64,000 bases of DNA from Bacteroidota bacterium (GCA_030148165.1 JASBTZ010000007.1:186001-250000); one strand, 5' to 3'. Positions 10,820-21,354 are shown, numbered from the stretch's first letter. The notes: generated from the sequence alone by a model not told the origin. A program made the numbers and translations.

Positions 10820-13627
10820 ATGGTATCATCAGAACACAATAAGAAACTTTTTTTACTGGATGCATATGCGTTGATCTATAGGGCTTATTTTGCTTTTATT
10901 AAAAATCCACGTGTTAATTCAAAAGGACAGAACACTTCTGCTGCCTTTGGATTTACGAATGCGATGATCGATATCATCAATAATGAGAAGCCATCTCACA
11001 TGGCGGTTGTGTTTGATCCTCCGGGAGGGTCTGAAGCAAGGAAAGTAGATTTCGAAGCTTATAAAGCACATCGGGAGGAAATGCCCGAAGATATACGGTC
11101 CATGATTCCGCTGATTAAGGAAATTGTTCAGGCCTTCAATATTCCTATTCTGGAAGTGAATGGATATGAAGCAGATGATGTTATCGGAACCATAGCTAAG
11201 CGGGCAGAAAAACATGGGTTTACGACCTATATGATGACACCGGATAAGGATTTCGGTCAACTCGTTTCAGAAAACATATTTATGTATCGACCGGGTCGAG
11301 GAGGGAAGCCTGCTGAAATTTGGGGAATACCGGAAGTGTGCGAGAAGTTCGAAGTGGATGATCCGTTGAAAGTCATAGATATTCTTGGTCTATGGGGGGA
11401 CGCTGCAGATAATATTCCGGGAATTCCAGGAATTGGTGAGAAGACCTCTAAAAAATTGGTGGCCCAGTACGGATCAGTTGAAGGACTGATAGCCCACGTT
11501 GATGAATTGAAGGGTAAGCAAAAAGAGAATGTGGAGAATTACGCTGAGCAAGGACTTCTTTCCAAGCAGTTGGCAACGATCATCACAGATGTAGATGTGG
11601 AATTCGACGAAGATGACCTTAAAATGTGTGAACCCGACATAGAGAAAATCCGGGAAGTTTTTACCAGGCTCGAATTTAGGGGACTTGCCAGAAGAGTTCT
11701 GGGCGAAGAGATCAGCATTGGCAATGTTGCATCAGTTGATTCTAACGGTCAAATCGATCTCTTTGGCTCACAAAGCATGAACGAGGAGCAAGAAGCTGAA
11801 CCAACTTCAGATGTTAAAACCATTGCCACTGAAAAACCGAAATATCACCTGGCAGAGAACACAGAGGAACGAAAGGCGCTGCTAGACTTACTCTTGAAAC
11901 AAAAGGAAGTTTGTTTTGATACGGAGACCGATAGTATCGACTCGTTAAATGCAAACCTGGTGGGAATGTCTTTTTCCTTTAAAGAAAGAGAGGGATATTA
12001 TGTTCCAACACCTGAGAATTTTGAGGAGGCTAAAAAGATTGTTGAAGAATTTAAGCCCTTTTTTGAATCGAAGTCCATTGAGAAGATTGCGCATAACATA
12101 AAGTATGACAACAAAGTGCTGAATCGTTATGATGTTGAAATTAGCGCTCCGACGTTTGACACCATGATCGCACATTATCTGATTAAACCCGATTCAAAAC
12201 AGGGCATGGATTTCCTGGCTGAAACATATTTGAACTACAAACCAATTTCAATTGAGTCTTTAATCGGTAAGAAGGGTAAGAATCAGGGTTCAATGAGAGA
12301 TAAAGAACCTGCGGAAGTAAAAGACTATGCATGTGAAGATGCTGACATTACATTCCAGTTGAAGAAGTTGTTTGAGGCGGAAATCGATAAACCTCATTTA
12401 AAAGACCTATTCTTTAAAATGGAAATGCCTTTAGTGGAGGTGTTGAAATGCATGGAGCAGGAAGGTATTCGAATTGACACGGTAAGTTTAGCAGCCTATT
12501 CTGAGGAGTTAGCGGATTCCCTGGAAGAATTAGAAGCATCGATTTTGAAAGAGGCGGGAATAGAATTTAACATAGATTCCCCACGACAATTAGGAGAAGT
12601 CTTATTCGACCGTCTTCAAATTTCAAAGAAAGCGAAGAAAACCAAAACAGGTCAATATGCTACGGGAGAAGATGTGCTTCAACGACTGAAGCATGCACAC
12701 CCAATCATTGAGATGATCCTCGACTACAGACAGCTGAGAAAACTAAAGAACACTTACGTTGATCCGTTACCAACAATGGTGGATAAAAACGATCAGCGCA
12801 TTCATACAACCTACATGCAGACCGTTGCTGCTACGGGTAGATTGAGTTCAAACAACCCAAATCTCCAGAACATTCCGATCCGTTCGGAAAAAGGAAGAGA
12901 GATTCGTAAAGCATTTATTCCAAGGAGTGATGATTTTATCTTGATGGCAGCCGATTATTCTCAGATAGAATTGCGCATCATTGCCGCACTTAGTGGAGAT
13001 AAAAATATGATTGAAGCTTTCCGTTCCGGACAGGATATTCATGCGGCAACGGCGGCGAAAGTCTTTCATGTGCCGGTAGAAGAAGTTACGAGAGACCAAC
13101 GAAGTTCAGCGAAGGCAGTTAATTTTGGGATTATCTACGGACAATCCGCTTTTGGACTTTCTCAGAATCTCAATATTTCCAGGTCAGAGGCAAAGGGAAT
13201 TATCGACAGTTATTTCGAACAATATTCGACTATTAAAAAGTACATGGACGATGCCGTGGCTAAGGCTAGAGAGAAGGGTTATGTTGAGTCAATAATGGGT
13301 CGAAGAAGATATTTAAGTGATATTAATTCTTCCAATGCCGTAGTTCGAGGTTTCGCTGAACGAAATGCTGTTAACGCACCTATTCAGGGTTCATCAGCAG
13401 ATGTCATCAAATTAGCCATGATCAACATTCATGACAAAATGAAAAAGCAAGGATTGAAGTCAAAAATGCTGCTTCAGGTGCATGATGAATTGGTTTTCGA
13501 TGTTCATCGAAGCGAGCAGGATCTGATGAAAGAACTCGTTGTTAAAGAGATGGAATCAGCCGTGAAGATCGAAGTTCCTCTTGTCGTTGAAGCTCAGTTT
13601 GGTGACAACTGGCTGGATGCACATTAG
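10820..13627 (+). CDS. polA: DNA polymerase I
   Basis: 935 aa; 5' nuclease domain 'FLLDAYALIYRAYFAF', 3'-5' exo 'CFDTETDSID', pol motifs 'DYSQIELRIIAALS', 'RRRYLSDINSSNAVVRGFAERNAVNAPIQGSSADVIKLAM', 'LLQVHDELVFD'. Confidence 0.98.
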   Translation: MVSSEHNKKLFLLDAYALIYRAYFAFIKNPRVNSKGQNTSAAFGFTNAMIDIINNEKPSHMAVVFDPPGGSEARKVDFEAYKAHREEMPEDIRSMIPLIKEIVQAFNIPILEVNGYEADDVIGTIAKRAEKHGFTTYMMTPDKDFGQLVSENIFMYRPGRGGKPAEIWGIPEVCEKFEVDDPLKVIDILGLWGDAADNIPGIPGIGEKTSKKLVAQYGSVEGLIAHVDELKGKQKENVENYAEQGLLSKQLATIITDVDVEFDEDDLKMCEPDIEKIREVFTRLEFRGLARRVLGEEISIGNVASVDSNGQIDLFGSQSMNEEQEAEPTSDVKTIATEKPKYHLAENTEERKALLDLLLKQKEVCFDTETDSIDSLNANLVGMSFSFKEREGYYVPTPENFEEAKKIVEEFKPFFESKSIEKIAHNIKYDNKVLNRYDVEISAPTFDTMIAHYLIKPDSKQGMDFLAETYLNYKPISIESLIGKKGKNQGSMRDKEPAEVKDYACEDADITFQLKKLFEAEIDKPHLKDLFFKMEMPLVEVLKCMEQEGIRIDTVSLAAYSEELADSLEELEASILKEAGIEFNIDSPRQLGEVLFDRLQISKKAKKTKTGQYATGEDVLQRLKHAHPIIEMILDYRQLRKLKNTYVDPLPTMVDKNDQRIHTTYMQTVAATGRLSSNNPNLQNIPIRSEKGREIRKAFIPRSDDFILMAADYSQIELRIIAALSGDKNMIEAFRSGQDIHAATAAKVFHVPVEEVTRDQRSSAKAVNFGIIYGQSAFGLSQNLNISRSEAKGIIDSYFEQYSTIKKYMDDAVAKAREKGYVESIMGRRRYLSDINSSNAVVRGFAERNAVNAPIQGSSADVIKLAMINIHDKMKKQGLKSKMLLQVHDELVFDVHRSEQDLMKELVVKEMESAVKIEVPLVVEAQFGDNWLDAH

Positions 13628-14235
13628 TCTTCGGTGACAGCTTGCCAGTCAAGCGTGGTCAATAAATTGTCAAATAACTCTTCAAATTTGAGAATGCGTT
13701 GTGGGTAACCGAATCGACGGTAAACTTCTTTCCGTTTCCCATCAATAACAATACTCGTTTTCGTTCCTGGAATATCTGTGATATGAGCATCGTAGACATC
13801 GTTGAGGCTGAAGTACTCTATCTCCTTAGCTTTCGCAATGAATTTCTTCATTTCATCTTTGCTTATAGATGACCTATGTTTACCTTCAGGTTTAACGAAT
13901 CGAATCCCATTCAGAAGAACAGTACCGTCGTCGTATATCGACAAGGTATATGTTGGACATGTCCCATAGCAAGCTCCCCTGCTAATAAACGCGAATAATG
14001 AATCGTCTGCCGCAACCTGCGTTACTGTTACACTGTCATTTTGATCAGTTACATCTTCATTTGTGTTCGTCGCAACTCCTTCTTCCATCTGTGCTGGCTG
14101 CTCCACTTCAACCACTTCGTGATTGTTTTTACTTGTGGCACAAGCGGTTATCGCCAGCACGCTCAATCCGAATAAATATGTATATGTTTTCTTCATTACG
14201 CTAATTTCTATATCCAAACTCAAATAGCTTGCCAC
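13624..14235 (-). CDS. DUF6438-like lipoprotein/secreted protein
   Basis: Signal-like 'TYLFGLSVLAITACATSK'; 'ISRGACYGTCPTYTLSIYDDGTVLLNG' is typical of the family; actual start may be an internal Met (MKKTYTYLFG). Confidence 0.75.
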   Translation of the reverse strand: MASYLSLDIEISVMKKTYTYLFGLSVLAITACATSKNNHEVVEVEQPAQMEEGVATNTNEDVTDQNDSVTVTQVAADDSLFAFISRGACYGTCPTYTLSIYDDGTVLLNGIRFVKPEGKHRSSISKDEMKKFIAKAKEIEYFSLNDVYDAHITDIPGTKTSIVIDGKRKEVYRRFGYPQRILKFEELFDNLLTTLDWQAVTED

Positions 14236-14260
14236 AAGTTACTTTTTCTATCTTTAAAAC

Positions 14261-15367
14261 ATGAACAATACTTTCAATATTCTTTTACTTGTGCTTGTAA
14301 TGGCTTCCTGTTCGGGCGAAGAAAGGAACACGTCAGAGGAACCCATTAACGTTGACAACATGGTTGAACCGATCAGCATGAAGCGCCAGGAGGCAATTCG
14401 ACTGATGCAACTGCCAATGGAGTGCATCAACCTGGAGTATCCCAATAAATTAAATCAGGTTATCGGCGGACCTAACGACCTTCAGGAACCACAGACACTT
14501 CATCCGGCATTTTACGGTTGCTTTGATTGGCATTCAGCTGTTCACGGTCATTGGTCACTGGTGCGGATCATTAATTTATATCCGGATTTGGATGACGATC
14601 ACGAGATAATGAATAAACTTCTCAATCATATTTCCGAGGAAAACATTGAACAAGAGATCAAATATTTTGAGAACGAGTTAAGTCAGGGTTTTGAACGGAT
14701 GTACGGTTGGGCCTGGCTACTTAAACTTGCTCAGGAAATTCATTTATCGGATCACCCGAAAGCTTCAGAGATTGAATCAAATCTACAACCATTAACGGAT
14801 TTGATTGTTGATCGCGTCATGGAGTTTTTACCGAAGCTCAAGTATCCGATTCGTGTAGGAACTCATACTAATACAGCATTTGCCATGTCGCTGATTCACG
14901 ATTATGCCTCAACAATGAATAATGCCAAACTTTTGAATACGCTGGATGTTCGGGTAAGAGAATATTACTTATCCGATGTCGATTGTCCGTTAGGCTGGGA
15001 GCCTAGTGGCGATGACTTTCTTTCTCCCTGTTTGGAAGAAGCTTATTTGATGAGTAAGGTGATGGAAAAAGAAGAATACAAGCGGTGGCTTTCGGAATTT
15101 CTGCCTGATCTGATCAATAAGGATTTTACAATTGCGCCTGGAGAAGTTACTGACAGAACCGACGGTCACCTGGTACATCTGGACGGTTTGAACTTTAGTC
15201 GCGCCTGGTGTTTCTATGGAATCGCAAGAGCATTACCGGAGTATAGACATCTGAATAAAGTGGCGAATGAACACATCGAGCATTCACTTCCAAATATCAC
15301 TGATGGCAATTATGAAGGTGGTCATTGGCTCGCAAGCTTTGCATTACTTTCAATGCCTTACGAGTAA
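14261..15367 (+). CDS. DUF2891 domain-containing lipoprotein
   Basis: 'HPAFYGCFDWHSAVHGHWSLVRI', 'GTHTNTAFAMSLIHDYA', 'GWEPSGDDFLSPCLEEAYLM'; lipobox 'LLLVLVMASCSG'. Confidence 0.88.
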   Translation: MNNTFNILLLVLVMASCSGEERNTSEEPINVDNMVEPISMKRQEAIRLMQLPMECINLEYPNKLNQVIGGPNDLQEPQTLHPAFYGCFDWHSAVHGHWSLVRIINLYPDLDDDHEIMNKLLNHISEENIEQEIKYFENELSQGFERMYGWAWLLKLAQEIHLSDHPKASEIESNLQPLTDLIVDRVMEFLPKLKYPIRVGTHTNTAFAMSLIHDYASTMNNAKLLNTLDVRVREYYLSDVDCPLGWEPSGDDFLSPCLEEAYLMSKVMEKEEYKRWLSEFLPDLINKDFTIAPGEVTDRTDGHLVHLDGLNFSRAWCFYGIARALPEYRHLNKVANEHIEHSLPNITDGNYEGGHWLASFALLSMPYE

Positions 15368-18300
15368 CTGACTTTCCACCCGCGGGACACCAGAACCCGC
15401 TGCAGCGTGACAAGCTCTCTCGCTTCACCCAATGATTGATGAACTCGTTTGAGATCCACTTGATCACCGATAATTTCAGCATCGATACCATATGGCATTT
15501 TTTTGGAATCGACGGCCTGATAATTTTCAATGTGCTGAAGCCAATGCCTCAATAAATTGACAGATTCGTTTTCACTGATTTTAAATTCATCTGCTTTCAC
15601 AGAACAGAAAAAGTGGATGCTTTTACTTGCTCTTGTTAACAGAACATTTAACCTGTTCCTTCCATTCTGACGATTCATCGGACCAAAGCGCAGATGAAAT
15701 TCCCCCTCCGGGTTCTTACCAAAACCGAATGAAATCAATAAGTGATCACATTCATCACCCTGTACATTTTCCAATGCTTTGAAAAAGCCAATGTTATTAT
15801 CCAGGTTATCAGAAAAAGCTTCGCGGGTTGTATTATCCATACTTTTCCAAATCTGCTGGAGCTGTTCTTCCGAAAAAGCAACCACTCCAATATTCTTCTT
15901 GCCAGCTAAAATCAGTGATCGTAATTCCTGACAAAGTTCTTCCGCTTCTGCTTTGTTAATTCGGTCCTCATAAACTCCCCGCTCAATGAAGTGATAGTGT
16001 AATGGCTTCTCTGTATTGTTTCCGGGATATGCACTCAGTTGACCTTGATAGAAATGTTTGTTGGAAAAGGCAATCAGATCCGGGTGTAAGCTTCGATAGT
16101 GATGCTTTAATGGTATTTTATTCCAATAGAAAGAAGCCTGATGTAACAAGTCGATTTTTTCTTGCTCACCGGACTGGAAGTATTCCATCGGCCCCATTTG
16201 ATGTTCATCTCCGGCGACAACAATTCTACGACTTCGTTCAATTGCGCCCAGGGCATTTTGAATCGGTATTTGACTGGATTCATCAAAGATGGCGATGTCA
16301 AACAATTTATGTTCCATAGGGAAGCACTTGGCCAGTAACGTTGGGTTGCTGAGCCAGATTGGTTTCAATAACTGAATCCATTCTTTCGCATCAGAATGAT
16401 AGAGCTCTCTGAGTGAAAGATGACTTCTACTTTTCTTAAACTCTTTAACCAGCAAAGATTTACCTCTTCTCAGTCGCTTTTTGAGCGCTTTATTGTTTTC
16501 CGATAACTTTCGGGCCGGAGTATTGAGCAGTTTATGATAGTCATCAAATTGCTTTTTTATGCGCATCAGAATTTCTTTGGCAAATAAAACCGATTCATGT
16601 TCCTGGGCAGCGATTATCTGTTCAACTTTAGTAGAAACATCATTGATACTGAAGGTGGAGAATGAAGGAAATCGTTTCTTAAAATCAACCCAATGACTGT
16701 TGTATACGGCATTTTCAAATTCTTCATAGTTGTCATAAGCTGCTAAGCACTTTAGATAAGAAGTTTCGAGCGAAACAAGTTCCGAAGAGTGCATGATCAA
16801 GAATGAAAGATTCTTCTTAATGTCTCCTATTAGATCGCTAAGAAGTACATCATCCCTCATTTCAAAATGTGAGTTGAGCCTTCGATATAAATCGTAGAGC
16901 TGTTCGTGGTGAGAAGTATATCGACTCCTTTCATTTTGATCTAATGACAGAATTGCAGTCCATTCCTCTTCACTGTAAAGATTGAGCGTTTGTTTGATCA
17001 ATGTGAGCTCATTAGCAGGATCTACTATGCCTAGTTCACTCAGCTTACTGTGCACATCCTTAAGCGTATTCTGGTGCTTTACCAGCTCCAATTGATCATT
17101 GATTGCAGCATCAGCATAATCGAAATCCAGATTCGATAATTCTGACCATTTCTTTCTTGATTTTCGACCTGAAAGAAAGCCCTTTGGTTTATTAAAATCC
17201 TTTTGAATACTCAACAAAACGCCTTCCGAAGGCTGTAGTTTCCAACCGTTTAAATTTTGCCGGCTATTCAGCATATTCGAAAGTCGGGCGTGTTTCTTAA
17301 ACAGCGATAAAAAACGTTTGTTGTCCTTCGAACCAGGGTTGAAGATGCCAGCGTGCTTTTTGTATAGATCATTTTCAAAGATCTGACATTGCGCAGCTTT
17401 GTGCATCTCGCGTGCCAGCTCTGCAAAAGTTGTAATACTAAAATGAGAGATAAGGGATTTAAGATCTCTTTCCGTTTGCTCAATAACGCGATCCAATTTG
17501 TCCAGACCACTATTAATCAGGGAGGGCTTTAAAAAACCGATCGCTCGGGAAGCATTATTCGTATAAATTTCTTTTACAAAATCAATTCGACTGCGAAAAT
17601 CGTCAATGCCTGGAACATTGCTGTTGTAAACATGTTCATCAGTAATCTTGCATGTCTTCTGGAATTCGTACAGCGAGATTCCACCGATAAGATTTTTCTT
17701 GTTTAACAGGTCAAGTGTCATCTGAAGATTGTCTTCCAACTGTTCAGAGATTTCCAAATTATTGATGGACTCAAATTCGAGCTTCTCAAAAAATAAATAG
17801 GTTGATTTCAGATCTGCAATAAATGTCTGACCGATTTTATCTGAACCTGCGATAAAAGCAATCTTATCCAGATTGTAATCACTTAATTTCTTTACAATTA
17901 CATCCAGAGCAGCTTTTTTCTCTGACACAAAGAGCGTGGTAAGACCAGCGGCAACAGCCTTGGTAGTCATGTTACAAAGCGATTGCGATTTCCCTGTACC
18001 GGGAGGACCCTGTACAACTGTGTTTTCCACGTTAATGGATTCAAAAACAGCTTCGTGATCCGTGTCAGCGGCCAGTAAGTTAGTATTGGGAATAGTTAAT
18101 GCAGCAGAGTCTTCATCGGAATCATATCCAAATAAAGTAAGTAGGTTATCCGAAAATTGATCTTTTTGTAAAAGTTCTTCTAACTCTTTAATTACCTGGT
18201 AGCGATGATGGTGAAAGTTTCCAATAAAACGTTTTTCATGGTAAACATCAAAGCCCATTGCTTCGAGCTGAGGACTAATGGTTTCGATCTCGACACTTTC

Positions 18301-18702
18301 GAAGATTAGTTTTTTATCGAACTGCTTTAGAAGATAGCTCTCGAGAAAAGGGTTGATAAATTGATCATCAATGTTCACTTCGAATGTGATTAGCTGTCTT
18401 ACTTTATCAACATGATAAGACACCGGACACAGAACTACTGGTGTTCTAATCGCTTTTCCGTTTCTTTCGTGAAGTAAAAATCCTTCAGCAACGCATAATG
18501 GATTGACACCGGATTCTTTAAAGGTTTTTGCCGCCTCCCGCAGAATTCGACGAGGCATTTCCTTTTCAGCTACGACCAGATCCTGCCCTAATTCAAATAG
18601 CTTTTGACTATCTGCCGGAGCATCAACCAGAAGATCATTAGAGTTGAACTGCATACCCTCGAAAAGGAGCTCAGAAATTCTATTTTTTAATTCGTGTTGC
18701 AA
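15358..18702 (-). CDS. large SF1 (Upf1/Dna2-like AAA_11/AAA_12) helicase-family protein with DUF4011-like N-terminus
   Basis: 1114 aa; motif I 'VQGPPGTGKSQSLCNM', motif II 'IFDESSQIPIQNALG', III 'VVAGDEHQMGP', 'HYRSLHPDLIAFSNKHFY', V/VI 'ENVQGDECDHLLISFGFG...RLNVLLTRASKSIHFF'. Confidence 0.85.
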   Translation of the reverse strand: MQHELKNRISELLFEGMQFNSNDLLVDAPADSQKLFELGQDLVVAEKEMPRRILREAAKTFKESGVNPLCVAEGFLLHERNGKAIRTPVVLCPVSYHVDKVRQLITFEVNIDDQFINPFLESYLLKQFDKKLIFESVEIETISPQLEAMGFDVYHEKRFIGNFHHHRYQVIKELEELLQKDQFSDNLLTLFGYDSDEDSAALTIPNTNLLAADTDHEAVFESINVENTVVQGPPGTGKSQSLCNMTTKAVAAGLTTLFVSEKKAALDVIVKKLSDYNLDKIAFIAGSDKIGQTFIADLKSTYLFFEKLEFESINNLEISEQLEDNLQMTLDLLNKKNLIGGISLYEFQKTCKITDEHVYNSNVPGIDDFRSRIDFVKEIYTNNASRAIGFLKPSLINSGLDKLDRVIEQTERDLKSLISHFSITTFAELAREMHKAAQCQIFENDLYKKHAGIFNPGSKDNKRFLSLFKKHARLSNMLNSRQNLNGWKLQPSEGVLLSIQKDFNKPKGFLSGRKSRKKWSELSNLDFDYADAAINDQLELVKHQNTLKDVHSKLSELGIVDPANELTLIKQTLNLYSEEEWTAILSLDQNERSRYTSHHEQLYDLYRRLNSHFEMRDDVLLSDLIGDIKKNLSFLIMHSSELVSLETSYLKCLAAYDNYEEFENAVYNSHWVDFKKRFPSFSTFSINDVSTKVEQIIAAQEHESVLFAKEILMRIKKQFDDYHKLLNTPARKLSENNKALKKRLRRGKSLLVKEFKKSRSHLSLRELYHSDAKEWIQLLKPIWLSNPTLLAKCFPMEHKLFDIAIFDESSQIPIQNALGAIERSRRIVVAGDEHQMGPMEYFQSGEQEKIDLLHQASFYWNKIPLKHHYRSLHPDLIAFSNKHFYQGQLSAYPGNNTEKPLHYHFIERGVYEDRINKAEAEELCQELRSLILAGKKNIGVVAFSEEQLQQIWKSMDNTTREAFSDNLDNNIGFFKALENVQGDECDHLLISFGFGKNPEGEFHLRFGPMNRQNGRNRLNVLLTRASKSIHFFCSVKADEFKISENESVNLLRHWLQHIENYQAVDSKKMPYGIDAEIIGDQVDLKRVHQSLGEARELVTLQRVLVSRGWKVSYS

Positions 18703-18808
18703 GAAGTTAAAGGTAAGGAATATTAAGGTTTTACAAATGTCAAATCACCCCTTTTTGCCTGCTTTTATATACATTTGTTAGCACCACTTGAATAATTGGG
18801 TGAGTAAG

Positions 18809-19948
18809 ATGAAATTTGGAACTAAAGCCATACACGCAGGAGTTCATCCGGACGAAAGTACAGGGGCAATTATGACCCCTATCTATCAAACGTCTACTTA
18901 TGTACAAGAAGGAGTTGGAAACCACAAAGGATACGAGTATTCCAGGACATCTAACCCGACCAGAAGTGCATTGGAAAAAAACATAGCGGCTCTGGAAAAC
19001 GCTGAGTTTGGGGCATGTTTTGGTTCTGGACTCGCGGCCATAGATTGTGTGATTAAAATGTTGAATCCGGGAGACGAAGTGATATCAACAAATGATTTAT
19101 ATGGTGGATCTTATCGATTGTTCACGACCATCTATGAAAAATTCGGTGTCCGTTTTCATTTTACAGGAATGTCAGATGCTGAATCGGTGAGGGCGCTTGT
19201 TAATGAGAACACAAAAATGATCTGGGTGGAAACACCAACAAATCCTACCATGAGCATTATTGACATTGCGGCGATGGCATCGATAGCAAAAGATAGCAAT
19301 GCAATCTTGTGTGTAGATAATACTTTTGCAACACCTTATCTTCAGAATCCACTTGATTTAGGGGCGGACGTTGTCATGCACTCGGTCACGAAATACCTTG
19401 GAGGGCATTCTGATGTGGTCATGGGAGCTCTGGTAACGAACAATGAAAAGATTGCCAACGAAATGTATCGAATACAAAATTCATCAGGAGCCATTGCCGG
19501 ACCGATGGATTCATTTTTAGTTCTGAGAGGAATTAAAACGCTGCATTTGAGAATGGAACGGCATTGTGAGAACGGGGAAAAGATTGCTAGGTTCCTGGAA
19601 AGTCACCCCAAAGTTGATGAGGTTTATTGGCCGGGATTTGCTAGCCATCCAAATCACGAAATTGCGAAGAAGCAAATGAAGGGATATGGAGGAATGATTT
19701 CATTTACCTTAGTTGGAAACAAACTGGAGGACGCCTTTAGTGTTGTTGAACGCGTTAAGATTTTCGCATTGGCGGAATCATTAGGAGGAGTGGAATCATT
19801 AATTGGTCATCCTGCAACGATGACCCACGCTTCCATACCAAAAGAAGAAAGAGAAAAAACGGGAGTTGTCGATTCATTGATTAGATTAAGTGTTGGTATT
19901 GAAGATGCCGATGATTTAATCGAAGATTTGAAGCAGGCACTCGCATAA
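18809..19948 (+). CDS. Cys/Met metabolism PLP-dependent enzyme (cystathionine gamma-synthase/lyase type)
   Basis: 'FGTKAIHAGVHPDESTGAIMTPIYQTSTYVQ', 'YEYSRTSNPTRSALEKNIAALE', PLP-Lys 'HSVTKYLGGHSDVVMG'. Start placed at 18809. Confidence 0.93.
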   Translation: MKFGTKAIHAGVHPDESTGAIMTPIYQTSTYVQEGVGNHKGYEYSRTSNPTRSALEKNIAALENAEFGACFGSGLAAIDCVIKMLNPGDEVISTNDLYGGSYRLFTTIYEKFGVRFHFTGMSDAESVRALVNENTKMIWVETPTNPTMSIIDIAAMASIAKDSNAILCVDNTFATPYLQNPLDLGADVVMHSVTKYLGGHSDVVMGALVTNNEKIANEMYRIQNSSGAIAGPMDSFLVLRGIKTLHLRMERHCENGEKIARFLESHPKVDEVYWPGFASHPNHEIAKKQMKGYGGMISFTLVGNKLEDAFSVVERVKIFALAESLGGVESLIGHPATMTHASIPKEEREKTGVVDSLIRLSVGIEDADDLIEDLKQALA

Positions 19949-19957
19949 ATAAAAACT

Positions 19958-20659
19958 ATGAATTACAGTAAGTTTGCGGTGATTGGTGTTGGTCGTTACG
20001 GATCAACGATTGCCCGAAGATTAGCCGAAAAAGGAGCACAGGTTTTCGCTTTTGACCCCAATGAGGAGAAGATAGAAAACATCAAGGATGAGGTTGCGTT
20101 CGCAGTTACATTGGACGCTACGGATCTTCGAGCGCTTCAGACACAAAATTTAGAGGAACTGGACGCTGCCGTAGTAGCAATTGGCGAAAATTTTGAGGCA
20201 ACAATTCTAACATGTGTACATCTGATAGACCTGGGGGTTAAGCGGGTAATTGCTCGCGCAAGTGGCGATCATCAGCGATTGATTCTGGAGAAGATTGGCG
20301 TTCAAGAGATTCTTACTCCTGAAGATGAGGTTGCATACGTGGTTCGGGAAAAATTAATTAACCCGAATATTTTGTCCTTTCTTCAACTTCCGGATAATTA
20401 TGAGATTGCAGAGATTCGCGCACCAAAAGGATGTGTTGGTCGTTCAATTGATGATGTAGGGTTCAGAAATAAATACGAGATGACGCTCATTACGATCAAA
20501 CGTGAATATGAACTCACGAAGAATGGAGAGGATTGCACCGAACAGCATATTATGGGTGTTCCTAAAAGCGATATGACCATTCAGGAAAAAGATACGCTTG
20601 TTGTCTTTGGAACAGGAAAGAGTGTAGAACGGTTTATCGAAATCAACGAGTCACTGTGA
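19958..20659 (+). CDS. TrkA/KtrA-like potassium uptake regulatory subunit (RCK: TrkA_N + TrkA_C)
   Basis: 'FAVIGVGRYGSTIARRLAEKGAQVFAFDPNEEKIENIKDEVAFAVTLDATD' Rossmann/RCK fold; C-terminal TrkA_C. Confidence 0.9.
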   Translation: MNYSKFAVIGVGRYGSTIARRLAEKGAQVFAFDPNEEKIENIKDEVAFAVTLDATDLRALQTQNLEELDAAVVAIGENFEATILTCVHLIDLGVKRVIARASGDHQRLILEKIGVQEILTPEDEVAYVVREKLINPNILSFLQLPDNYEIAEIRAPKGCVGRSIDDVGFRNKYEMTLITIKREYELTKNGEDCTEQHIMGVPKSDMTIQEKDTLVVFGTGKSVERFIEINESL

Positions 20660-21354
20660 TCTATATCATTACCGGTGTATCCAGAGGACTTGGAAAGGCG
20701 ATTTGTGATTTATTGCTGGAACGAGGGGAGCGTGTTATCGGAATTGGTCGATCCCACGATTATCAGGTTCCGGAGTTCACTTTTTTAGAATGCGACTTGT
20801 CAGATAGTTCAAGTATAGAAGAACTTCATTTCCCGCTTTTTAATGAATCAGTTGTTTTAATTAATAATGCAGGGATTCTTGGTGAAATTGGCAGGCTTTC
20901 AGAAAAGAATAACAATACCCCGGATTTAGTGATGCAGGTTAATGTTGTGGCACCGATCAAATTGCTTCAAAAGGCTTACCATTCGACTTATGATAAGGCC
21001 AAATTCACCGTTGTCAATATTAGCTCAGGGGCAGCAAATAGAGCAATACCTTCCTGGGCTTCATACTGCGCCTCAAAAGCAGCACTTAATATGTACAGCG
21101 AGACTTTTTACGAAGAAGAAAAAGAGCTTGGCAGAAACTGTAAAGTTTATGCTGTAGCCCCCGGTGTGATTGACACAGGCATGCAGCAACAGATCAGGAA
21201 CGCCAACCAAAGCGACTTCTCATCCGTTGATAAATTTAGAAAGCTAAAGGAAGACAATGAGCTATTCAGTTCTGAAGAGGCTGCACAGCGATTATTGAAA
21301 TTGTTGGACTTACCTTACGAAGGGGAAGTATTCTACGACTTAAGGGATTTATAA
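20656..21354 (+). CDS. SDR family NAD(P)-dependent oxidoreductase (GTG start)
   Basis: 'MIYIITGVSRGLGKAICDLLLERG', 'VLINNAGILGE', 'SGAANRAIPSWASYCASKAALNMYSE'; 4-nt overlap with the upstream gene. Confidence 0.92.
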   Translation: MIYIITGVSRGLGKAICDLLLERGERVIGIGRSHDYQVPEFTFLECDLSDSSSIEELHFPLFNESVVLINNAGILGEIGRLSEKNNNTPDLVMQVNVVAPIKLLQKAYHSTYDKAKFTVVNISSGAANRAIPSWASYCASKAALNMYSETFYEEEKELGRNCKVYAVAPGVIDTGMQQQIRNANQSDFSSVDKFRKLKEDNELFSSEEAAQRLLKLLDLPYEGEVFYDLRDL

